Part shown: positions 1 through 8,931 of the stretch, piece after piece
Position numbering within the stretch: the stretch's first letter is position 1
Layout: each line of letters starts with the position of its first letter
Assembly: GCA_034698045.1 (NCBI GenBank)
Contig: JAQGAU010000727.1
Coordinates: 1-24,511 of the forward strand
DNA: 24,511 bases
Reading direction: 5' to 3'
Origin: Paramacrobiotus richtersi
Lineage: Eukaryota; Tardigrada; Eutardigrada; Parachela; Macrobiotidae
The notes under the pieces: generated by a model
What the model saw: the letters and a program-made list of their open reading frames with translations, nothing else
Database searches by the model: none
What the model was told of the DNA's origin: nothing
Program-made: the position numbers and the translations under genes

Positions 1-1823
1 CCTCTTGGTGGACTTTGGCTGTGCGGGTCAGCGGCGCCAGTTGGTGGAGTACGGCAAGGCGTTCAACCCGGGATGTTTTGACGACGAGCCGCTGAGTAAT
101 GCGCATTCAGGGAGCGGCGTAGAGGTGCTGCTGCGACAGGAGCCCGCGGGGCCCTGGGTCTGGCGCCCGGGGACGCTGGTCACTCAGGACATCCCGCAGC
201 CCAACTCCGGCTACCTGTCATTGGTGGATGTGCAGTTGGCGGGCAAGGTACGCCGAGAGGTAGTGGATACCTACCAGGTTCGTCCGCCGCCGTCCTTAGC
301 CACACTGCGCTCCCGTATACTGCGGCAGGATGACTTCCAGGTCAGCAGGCTCTCTCCACTGCCGGCTGCGATCGCCGACCTGCTGCCCACCCATTTACCG
401 CCGTGGAAAGCACTCTGCCAACGTCTCTCCGAGTATCTGTCGCCCATATCGGTTTGCAGCAATGAGCTGGTATACTTGCGGCCGTCTCCTAGCCATTATC
501 TGGCTGAATCGGAGTTTGTCTTGGTGAGTTACGCACCTGTGGTATTGATAGGCCAGATTGCACGGTACTGGCACGGTACCGTGTTGTTTGACGAGAAATG
601 AATCAATATATCTGACGCCTTTGTTTTGTCACATCCTTTGTTTGCACAACGACATGCTTTTTCTTGTACAGGACAGGGTAATTGGCCATGCACCGGGACG
701 GATCGCTGATGGCATCAAGCTGGGAGCAGTGTGGGGGGAGCAGGGATGGCAGTGCTCTGGGTCGTTGGCTGGTGCTTCGCTTATGGTAGGTGTCAGAGCA
801 ACACACATTTTCGGAATTTCTTGTCATCTGGACCTGCTACGAATATTACCATGCAATGCATGTAGACCGAGAAGATTTGACCTGTTGATGCGCACCCTAG
901 GCTGAGGACGGCGCAGAGTGGACTTTCCAGAATCTGACCCATCTCGTCGTAGAGGAAATGTTGAGTTGTTTGGCCACAATGCAGCGGGCGAGTTTGCGAC
1001 GAGTTTGTCGCCTGTTTGACGAGCTGATCTGCGGAACGCTATTCGCTAACATCTGGCTGGCATACCGTGAGTGCGGCCTGGACGAAGCTGGCGGTTGCTG
1101 CGGGTGCAGCGAGCTGTTCCGACACTACCCACTGGCCGCTCCTGTCTTCAAATGTGTGACGCCGCGCACCCGTTGCATTATCCTGACTGGCGCCGGTGAG
1201 TCCAAAGAGCAACGGGATATGGATGGTGGATATGTCTTGTCGAAGGTGCCGCTGTTGGTGGGGATTTGCCAGCAGCTCGGACAGTGTGCGGCCGATCAGG
1301 CCATGCTCCTGGTGGCTGGTCAGTGCGAGGTGGAGGGCGGGAAGTTGTTCTTCTGGGAGAATGTCAGCGCTCTGGCGGCTTCATTGGTCGGCGGCTGGTG
1401 GAAGAAGTTGTTGCTGCAGCGGTGCACCATGACTCCCAGTCTTCCGGGGATTGAGTTGAGCGGTGCGGTGTCCGTCGCCTCGCTAGCGGAGGATCTCGGC
1501 GCGCTGGTTGAGCGACAGCTGCCGGCTGTGGACGTGCAGCGGACGGAGGAGTGGGTGGCGCAGGTGCTGCAGGACCAGGTGCCCGGTCGCGACGAGCTTG
1601 AAAATGTAACGCATCCGACAGCGCTGCAGTTTGAAACTTTGCGTATACATAATGAGTGTAACGTTGTTGTCTGTAGGCGCTGTATGAGTTCGCCACTGAG
1701 GATCCGCGATCGGCTAACATCTATGCCGGCTACCCATGGACCAGTGCGAACCTGGCCTCCCTGGATTTCGCCCGTCTCTCCCGACTCGCCCAGTATGCCG
1801 TCAGTCGTCATGTTCCACCCTAG
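1..1823 (+). CDS. Unrecognised protein with possible F-box-like segment, 3' part of gene (5' end outside window)
   Basis: The reading frame is open at the left edge, so the start lies outside. The proposed exons are <2..523, 672..785, 901..1605 and 1677..1823, all joined in phase 0: donors GTGAGT (524), GTAGGT (786) and GTAACG (1606), acceptors TGTACAG, CACCCTAG and TCTGTAG, stop TAG at 1821-1823. This gives about 495 residues. I do not recognise the N-terminal part (starting VDFGCAGQRRQLVEYGKAFN), which alternates hydrophobic and polar residues like a small beta domain. Just after the third exon begins, a leucine-rich stretch (LTHLVVEEML then RRVCRLFDEL) has the spacing of an F-box; this is a weak inference. 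No transmembrane segment or catalytic motif is visible. GC content is higher than in the neighbouring copy A. An F-box substrate adaptor would fit but is not shown. The exon model is more certain than the function. Confidence 0.6.
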
Positions 1824-2561
1824 ACTCTCTTCCAAGAGCTCCCCAAACGATTTAAATGTCGTTCCCCAATGTGAACGTACCGATACATTATGGTCCAGGT
1901 CACTGCGCTCCTCTTTGACCAAAGTTTCTTTCCTGTTGGCACAATTTCTCTCGTTTGCGATTAGGCACTTTGCTCACTGCCTTTTTGGCAGGATAGTTTA
2001 TGATGAAATGGTTCTAGTACTGCCTGCTTTTATTCCATGATTCGTTTGATACTTTCGAATATTGTCCATCAACATGTGGGTTTTGCTCATTTATCAATGT
2101 TTATAAACATGCTGATTGCTCAGAAAGACGTTTTAAATCAGCATGTCGAAACACTGGCTCGCATATGTAGGCTTGAGATCTGCGCTTCACAGTTCTCACG
2201 GGAGTTCAAACTGTTTTTTTGCGGGATACTGTTAACCTGTTTAACAGACCCCCGCAAACAAAAAAATGCAAATATCGCTTTTGGATTATTTGCTGACCTT
2301 CAGTTCACAATTGAAGGATGCAAAACAAATTAATAATGAGTTATTTGGTTTGGTCAGCTTTGGAGTCGCTAATACTGTAGTGCATTTTTTGTCGGAGGAC
2401 GGCATCTACTGGCTGGAAATGCTGCTGCATATTGCATCACGAGAAGACCTAGCAATTAACAGCTCTTAAGCATAAAATAAGCACATTTGTTGTGGTGTAC
2501 GCGATTAAGACCAAATTAGATTTATATAGGGAAGTGCTTTTTATTAAGTGCTGAAATTGAT
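1824..2561. other. Intergenic stretch between gene 1 and pseudogene A
   Basis: AT-rich spacer that should hold the 3' UTR of the preceding gene. Two short open frames on the + strand (2037-2333 and 2266-2469) have low-complexity, AT-driven translations, no splice context and no counterpart near copies B or C. I see no remnant here of the missing 5' exons of copy A: no P-loop, RDW or TKGIW coding sequence. Nothing functional is recognised. Confidence 0.5.
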
Positions 2562-4743
2562 GTCGAAGCAAAATCAAAGACGAGTCAGAGATATCGCGTA
2601 CTCATGGACGAGGTGCATACAAATTACCGAAATATGTTTCATTTCGAAAACGCTGACTTTCATTACATTTTTTTCAATTCAGGAAATCGGCAAAAATTTC
2701 TACACTCTGGTCGAATTGGCCACTGGAAGAACCGTCTGAAGGAGATGTCTCTGGATGACAACATTGAAATCACCAGCAATAGGATTATTTCCAATGCAAC
2801 AACAGACTTGTACGAATCCGAAATCGCATCGCTGAAGGACCAATATGTCCGCAACACTGAACAAGAGCAGACATCTCTGAATGCGGCTGTCATTGATGCT
2901 AAAAACGAGTGTAACGAGATCATGGATCGGGTACGAACTGCAGCACTTTCTAGCTGATTTCCACACAGTTTAATCAGATAACGATGATCATTCTTGTTTT
3001 TTTGCTGATAAGCAGAGTCTCTCAGAATATCCATTACCCAAGACTGTCGTCCAAGCGAAAAGCAGTCAAGCTTTGTCATCCATTCGACCAAAGTTATAAA
3101 GCCGCATTCTTAGGTCAAAACCGGATACCAAGAGCAACTGATCGAAGACATCGAAAGAAACAGTTCCAGAAAGTATTATGATGACAATAACCAACAGATA
3201 CAGTCCATGCGGGATGGCATACCAGATCTGACTGGAATTTTTAGTCAACTGGGCAGTGCGTTGATGCACAAATGGCTCCCATCCGCTGGGGATGCTGTTA
3301 GTTTAGCTACAGGTAAGATCACTCGAATGGGGCCAGAATGCGTAGAACTGCGCAGATGCATGCACTACCATATATACCTGTACTTTATCGGTAATACATG
3401 CACTTATCTTCTTTCTGCGTGCTCAAAATGATAGAAACTTAGTGCAGGGAATTATTTTCATGCTGGACTATTGCTAGTGACCTTTGATCTGGAAGGTTGT
3501 ATGTCTTAGACGTACACATGCTTTGCAGGAAATCCTTGGGTCACTGCAGTTAAAGCTGCAGTCACAGCTCTACCCAAGATAGCCAGATTGGTTATTCTTT
3601 TAACCAGTGAAGAGCACGATGCCAAATTTCAACGTATGATACAGGAATTTAAGGTTGTCAACGATCGTCTGTCCGTCCCCGAATCTAGGATTGTGCAGTA
3701 CAATACCATTCGGCCCATTAAAGATGAATACAGACAACACTTGCAGACTATAAGCAATATCAAGAACAAAGCCAATGCCATGTTGCAAACTACCAATAAC
3801 GCAACCAAGGAAGAATTTCTGCGGATTTGCGAATTGCACGATCCATCCAATATTCTTACCTGGATGAAGGAGCGCGCGGCGGGACATTATGGGCACATTT
3901 TGGGATTCCTTCTGTCTGATATTACTGAGGTTCGTAGCTGTGCTTTTGGAATAAATTTTTCCTGTGTCATATTTGTTCCTAATCGCAACACGCATACATA
4001 TGGCAGGAACATTTTCTGTACCTTAGAAGCTGCTTGATCCCTTTTTGTGCAGGGGACAGCATATAATCGTACAGCCTATGGCTTTTGGATGGAAAGTATT
4101 ATGGCGCTCAGCACACAAGCAATCCTATACCGATTGATGTACATGCAGACTAGCGGAAAATTCGACAACGCAACAATGGCATCTCAAACAACGCATATGG
4201 AACTTCAAGCACAAATCATTGGCGATGCCTTGACCGCGGCCGATACGCAACTCAGATCAGAATATCCTGCAAATCAACTTGAAAAGGACATTAGATCCGA
4301 ACTGGTATCGTACCATAACCGCGGTCTCGACTCTACATCCATATAATTATGTACACCGATACACGTACCAAGCCAGCTCAAGCAGTTTTAAATCGGCATC
4401 TGACAAATTAACGATTTTCTTGTCTGTAAAGTTCAACTGGGTTAACTGGGTGGTAGCGTTGTACAATGGCGGCTGTTTCGATTATCACAACAGCATAACT
4501 GAGCGGCAATATCCATCTATGAACGGCACGCAGTCTGGAATGATTGTTCTGAAACCGGTAGCACAATGGAACGCCGTTGTCGCATGGAAGAGTGACGATC
4601 AGATCCAAGCCAGGTTCTTCGTTAAGTTCTTCGATGGGTTCAATTATTGTCTGGACAAGAGTGGATGGCTTAGTGGTACATGCGGAGTTCTTTGGCGATG
4701 GGGTGAAGCACATATAATCGTGTTCCCAGCTGCGAATGGGTAG
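2562..4743 (+). pseudogene. Copy A: 5'-truncated, multiply disrupted relic of the GTPase-fusion family
   Basis: Aligned by eye with B and C, it keeps the end of exon 12 fused in frame to the end of exon 13 (2562-2612, without the intervening intron), exon 14 (2683-2930), exon 15 (3016-3312), exon 16 (3529-3929) and exon 17 (4053-4743), with homologous introns still bounded by GT and AG. The signal peptide, GTPase domain and first helical modules are absent. Lesions: exon 14 lacks 13 nt near 2725 (248 against 261 nt); exon 15 has an in-frame TAA at 3097-3099 plus 3-nt and 10-nt deletions (297 against 310 nt); exon 17 has extra sequence after 4320 with a TAA at about 4344, and lacks about 246 nt (82 codons) after 4612. 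Exon 16 is still open and full length. The relic resembles B slightly more than C in introns 13 and 14. No full-length product is possible; a truncated transcript cannot be excluded. Confidence 0.9.
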
Positions 4744-4947
4744 ACATGTTTTACGTACTTGAGCGTTTACGCACGTTTACGTTGCTGTACCTATTCTACC
4801 GCCATCTTGGCATAATTTGTTTACTCTTTATTTTAAATGCAAATCCGCTTCTTTAGATGTCAGACAACTGTTTATTACCAGGTTACTGAGATGAACGTGA
4901 CTGCCAACTTCCATTCTACCATACATAACATTAATACTGGAACACTT

Positions 4948-4983
4948 ACATTTTAATATGGTATCGATACCATATTGAAATGT
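4948..4983. repeat. 36-bp near-perfect palindrome
   Basis: Positions 4955-4976 form a perfect 22-bp palindrome centred on ATCGAT. It extends to 4948-4983 with a single mismatched pair (4954/4977), so 17 of 18 pairs match without a loop. It lies about 200 bp after the end of pseudogene A, near where copy B has a different palindrome in its own 3' flank. Confidence 0.85.
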
Positions 4984-5130
4984 GATATCATGATCGGCTA
5001 AAAGTTAAAACAGTTCGCAACAACATTAAACTTCGAGTGAATATTAGGCAAATCTGTCTCTTTAAAAGAAACTATTTTATAGAATATTCAGATGTTTTGA
5101 GGCAAAAGGCCGGCAAGGAATTGTTTCGAA

Positions 5131-5136
5131 AATAAA
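5131..5136 (+). promoter_or_regulatory. AATAAA, candidate polyadenylation signal
   Basis: A canonical AATAAA hexamer about 390 bp after the end of copy A. It could have served the copy A transcript. The base composition here is AT-rich, so a chance match is possible. Confidence 0.3.
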
Positions 5137-5194
5137 AAACATTCTTAATTATGAAATTTTGCTTTACCCTACGTAGATGCGAATCATCATTCAT

Positions 5195-5222
5195 GGCTGT
5201 GGCTGGCTGTGGCTGGCTGTGG
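5195..5222. repeat. Short tandem repeat, period 10 (GGCTGTGGCT), about 2.8 copies
   Basis: The unit GGCTGTGGCT is repeated exactly across 28 bp. It is a small minisatellite-like tract upstream of the BTB gene, with no evident function. Confidence 0.85.
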
Positions 5223-5537
5223 AATGGATATTATTATTTTGACCCACTTTGCGTGCCATGCCGTTGTGCACCTCCGGCTCGCCATAAGGCGGTGTCACCA
5301 CTGGTGACTCACCAGTCACAGCTCCTAGTGCCATTGCTCTGGTGCCTCGTGGCGCGCTATTTCGTTGGCATTTCCTTATTTCCAGAAAGCTGAAAGCACT
5401 TTGAAAGTCTGTAATTTATTATTTTAGTAAAGGTTTTGCCGTGCTTGTGCTTTTCTTGAATTTTTCTTGCAGAATCTTGTAGGCTATTTTGTTTCTCGCA
5501 TTCTGAAGTGCGCATTCTGAAGTGCTGTTTAGTCGAA

Positions 5538-7704
5538 ATGTCTGCGCACAAGGTGAAGGACTGGCGTTCCAGCAAGCAGCTTCGCAAACGAGCTCGTTAT
5601 CTGCTCGAGCACCCCGACGAGGAAATCCCAAGCGACGTGACATTTCTGGTCGGTGATGGACTCAGCGAACCACAGAAAACGTTCAAGTGCCATAAGTAAG
5701 TGCTATGAGCCGTTATTATTAAGACTCAGCCCGGACCAGCCGTGAGCCATATTTGTTCTGTAATCATGTTGAAGGCATTGTGGCGTCCACTGACAGTTCG
5801 CTGATGTTAGGTTCTCTTCATATCTTATGCCAACCTTGTAGGCTTATTCTGGCGATGGTGAGCTCCATGTTCCAAGCAATGTTTTATGGCTCATCTCCGC
5901 AAACAGAAGACGTTATTAAGGTTCCGGACGTGACTCCATCTGCGTTTCAGCACATGCTTCGGTTGGTAAAAAATTAAAAAATGCGTAAAAAATGGTAAAA
6001 AAATAGTAGATCGGAATGCATGCTATGCAAGATCGAAATTTTTTGCATTTATTTTTACGGTAATATCATATTGGCAGGCTGGCAGCTGAATGCCTGAATT
6101 ACTCGAAATACATCAAATCATGTGTAGAGGGTATTACGTTGCGCAAGGTGCAAAGTCTCTATACTGCTCCAGTGGCTCGACATGAAGATTACTTGGGGCA
6201 GTACAGAGTTGTTGCACTTTACGTAACGTTATACAGATATGAGACTGTAATATTATTATGACCCATAGGCAGTAACTTTTTGTTGTCTGTAGCTACGCGT
6301 ATGGGGAGGACATTATCTTGAACGATAGATGCCCGGATGATACGCTGGACACTCTGTACTGCGCCAAAAAGTACCTTATATCCAAGCTGGCACGCACCTG
6401 TCGGGATCACATCCAGCTGCAGATCGCTGTATTGGACAAGGAACCCTGTATCGTTTTCCAACGGGTACATAGTGTCATCCGTTTGTAGTCTAGGACAATT
6501 AACAGGCAGTTCTACTTGCCAGAATGTACACATACCAGTTGCGGTTCGGGATGTGATCCTCGGTGTGATTCTATAGGCGCCCCAGATGGAGGAAGAGGAT
6601 CTGGTCTCTCTAGCCCTGACGGAGATTGGCCTGCGTACGTACGCTGTCATGAAAGGAGGTGCTTTTCTCCGTCTGTCCTTTGACTGTCTGAAGCGCATTC
6701 TGGACTGTCCTCATTTGAATGCTAAGGAAACGGACATCTACCAGGGTGTTCGCCGGTACAAGCCGTTCTCGCAACGTTTGCTCGTACTAGGCGCACAAGC
6801 GGCTTGCATTGCAGGTGGGTGAAACACAGCGTGGCGGTTGCCGGGGGGAATACCTTGCGGGACGGATTTGGCTTGCTGCTGTACTCGATCCGCTTCCTTC
6901 TCTTCAGCCCCGCCGAGCTGGCTAGCGGACCTGTAACGGTGAGTCTGTTGTAGCTGCTTATTGTACTCTATGCCCAGTTTATTGCTATTGACATGATATG
7001 ACCCGTTGGGGATGTATGTAGATTACGGGGTGGTTCAGTGGGAGATTACAGCGTCCACTAGTCAGCGTAATAAGTGTTCTGGTATTCGTTACAAAAAAGT
7101 GGGAAATGCAGCAGTGACGGGTGCATGTACCGTGTAAGATTGCCTTTTAATCGCTGTTGTGTTGTAGGATGAGGTATTGAGTGGCGATGAGCTCAGTGGC
7201 ATCTTTCGATTCTTCTTCGCCGAAGTCAAACCCACACTGCCCTTCCTCGCAGCACCACGCACGCGCTTAGCAGCTCCCTTACGCTACGGGTTCGATCTGT
7301 TGACTGCATCAGGCCAGATTCGACTCTCGCTGTTCACCCGTCCGGATCTGGCACCCGAGTGCTGCGCGTATGTGGACCAGCTGATCAAGAGCCAGTTACA
7401 CATCCGCATCGCATCCTACGACAATGAACATTCGGGCGAGACCCTACCACTGCCTGCAGGTGTTCCGAGGGAGCGCAACGTCCTGTCGCATTCGGTCAAG
7501 GGTGCCTGCTGGTTGGAATGGGACATGGAGGATGGTCATGCCTGTAATGTTCGCATCGGCGTCGACGGGAAGCCGCATCTCTATCACAGCGCTGTATTTG
7601 GTTTCGTTATGGGATTCGCCGATGCCAGCCGGACGGCGGTGCCGTTCGACGCGTGGGATGAGGAGCGTATTCACGGGGTTAGGGATTTCCACTTTATTGG
7701 CTGA
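5538..7704 (+). CDS. BTB/POZ-BACK domain protein, BTBD1/2/3/6-like
   Basis: Six exons: 5538..5695, 5842..5961, 6293..6464, 6577..6755, 6815..6938, 7168..7704, giving 429 residues. Residues 32-125 form a BTB domain (SDVTFLVG, KCHKLILAMVSSMFQAMFYG, VPDVTPSAF, DDTLDTLYCAKKYL). Residues about 151-251 are BACK-like (LSFDCLKRIL, ETDIYQGVRRW, YSIRFLLFSPAELASGPV). The 59-nt intron 6756-6814 is chosen because it restores the conserved VRRW. The last exon encodes a C-terminal domain of about 160 residues, where BTBD1/2/3/6 proteins carry a PHR domain; I see no close PHR match. Known members of the family are substrate adaptors for cullin-3 ubiquitin ligases, so that role is inferred here. The ATG at 5538 starts a short basic leader before the BTB domain. 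The gene sits between pseudogene A and copy B but is unrelated to them. The second donor (GTTGGT at 5962) is non-optimal but fits the phase. Confidence 0.85.
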
Positions 7705-8038
7705 ATCTGTCCATGGCCACTGGCCAGTATATGTTGCTAACATTGTGATAGCTTTTCCGCACCTGGGACTGTTTTTGCTGATGTGTCTGTGCTGTGTATT
7801 TTCGTATATGTACTGATGGTGGCATATGCACTGAATCTGCATATGGTTGCGCACTTGTTAGTTACTGCTGCATGTGTTTTGGGAACTTTCCTACTTGGTA
7901 CTTAGCACGCATGAAAATCAAGATTTTGGTGGCTTTTTTAATGTTTAAACTTTGTCTCATCTTTTAGTATCGGCCTAGCGTAAGCATTGTTGTCGGATGG
8001 AAACTGCTCTGTTAAATAACTAAATCATAGTACGTGCG

Positions 8039-8044
8039 AATAAA
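8039..8044 (+). promoter_or_regulatory. AATAAA, candidate polyadenylation signal of the BTB gene
   Basis: A canonical AATAAA followed by an A-rich run, about 335 bp after the BTB stop codon and before the start of the duplicated copy B flank. Confidence 0.45.
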
Positions 8045-8731
8045 AAAAGAACGTTCGTGTGTTGTGCAGGGCATTTCTTTTGCTGCTCGATTTTCGCCCT
8101 ATAGAAGTAAAAGTACACACAAATTAAACGCAAGATGCACTTGAAACTTAATGTGCTGTTATTAACTAGTTATGCATATTCATGCACAACAACTAAAACA
8201 ATGGCCTTGTTTTATCAGCTGGAGGCGGCGAAACAATCAAACTGGTATCGCTAAAAATTTGCTTCTGTTAGTAAATTAATTGCCATTGGTTGGCTGGTGT
8301 CCATCAGTTCTTTGTCCGTTATTTGCCAATAATTTCAAGCCGGAAATGTCGTCAGCGCCACTCCTGTTTATGTACACTTGCGATGCTAATCAGTTTCTGT
8401 GTGCGCCAAATGCGACAGCATGAAATACGAGCGGAAATACAACCGTACAGGTTGCAATTGTATATAAAAATAAAAGTACGTGAAGTAGTGATACCAGCTT
8501 TTAGTATGTTCTTCGAGAATGTTTAAACGTAATGAAATGGTCGCGTGGTACCTGGCTGTTATGGAAAAGCCCGGAATAGGCATTCTAAGTTAATCCTCTG
8601 TCATTTGCGTAGCTGCTAAAATTGATAACGAAACATATCTATTCGCAAAAATTAATGATGTGTTGTGATTGTTTTGCAAAGCCCAAACTAAAAACCAACA
8701 AACAATCTAACTAGCGCCCAGTAACAACAGA

Positions 8732-8815
8732 AAAGGGCAAAGGTCAGTTTCTACCCATCGGAAAACAGTAACAAGCGCGGGACCGTACGTCAGCACGTTA
8801 GCCATGCAGATGTTA
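8732..8815 (+). promoter_or_regulatory. Conserved upstream block of copy B (putative promoter or enhancer)
   Basis: Closely matches the block upstream of copy C (15971-16055) while the DNA around it has diverged. Shared words are GCAAAGGTC, CGGAAAACAG.AACAAGC and GTACGTCAGC. AAAGGTC(A) resembles a nuclear-receptor half site and ACGTCA a CRE/bZIP half site. The regulatory role is inferred from conservation only. It lies 120-200 bp before the ATG and may overlap the 5' UTR. Confidence 0.35.
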
Positions 8816-8931
8816 TCGCCGCTCGTGATCCGCTCTTAAATGGACTCAAATTTTCCTAATTCAACAAATGCATAGTACATATACCATCTATACTGACTTG
8901 ATTACTCTTTTGCATGATCGCCTATACAAAA

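Larger units (their letters stand above)
4744..5537. other. Intergenic stretch between pseudogene A and the BTB gene
   Basis: The first part is homologous to the 3' flanks of B and C: a block near 4793-4812 (CTACCGCCATCTTGG) recurs as CTACCGGCATCTTGG near 22659-22673 and, changed, near 15238-15254. It then holds a 36-bp near-palindrome (4948-4983), an AATAAA at 5131-5136, a 10-bp tandem repeat (5195-5222) and presumably the promoter and 5' UTR of the BTB gene. The open frame at 5151-5393 is largely repeat-driven and not convincing as a gene. Confidence 0.55.
7705..8931. other. Intergenic stretch between the BTB gene and copy B
   Basis: The first about 450 bp hold the BTB gene's 3' UTR and an AATAAA at 8039-8044. 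From about 8180 onward the sequence is homologous, with indels, to about 15320-16196 upstream of copy C (shared blocks such as AATTGCCATT, TTTGTCC and TTGCGATG.TAATC), which marks the 5' flank and putative promoter of copy B. The open frames here (for example 8290-8526) do not stay open in the C flank and look non-coding. Confidence 0.6.

Noticed and set aside
1060..1205. GTGAGT donor-like words inside exon 3 of gene 1
   Set aside because: No suitable acceptor follows at a sensible distance, and the frame is open and protein-like through both sites.
1320..1922. Long minus-strand open frames opposite gene 1
   Set aside because: Shadow of the GC-rich plus-strand exons; the plus-strand model has matching splice sites and phases.
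2037..2469. Two overlapping open frames between gene 1 and copy A
   Set aside because: AT-rich, low-information translations with no splice context and no paralogue; probably spacer or 3' UTR.
5151..5393. 80-codon open frame upstream of the BTB gene
   Set aside because: Partly made of a 10-bp tandem repeat, with no conserved features.
6080..6209. Possible extra exon in the second intron of the BTB gene, after TTGGCAG
   Set aside because: Direct joining of 5961 to 6293 restores the expected BTB sequence (HMLRYAYGED); inserting this piece would break the fold, although an alternative exon cannot be excluded.
6756..6814. Reading the fourth BTB exon straight through to 6822
   Set aside because: It ends in a stop and loses the conserved VRRW; a 59-nt intron restores both frame and motif.
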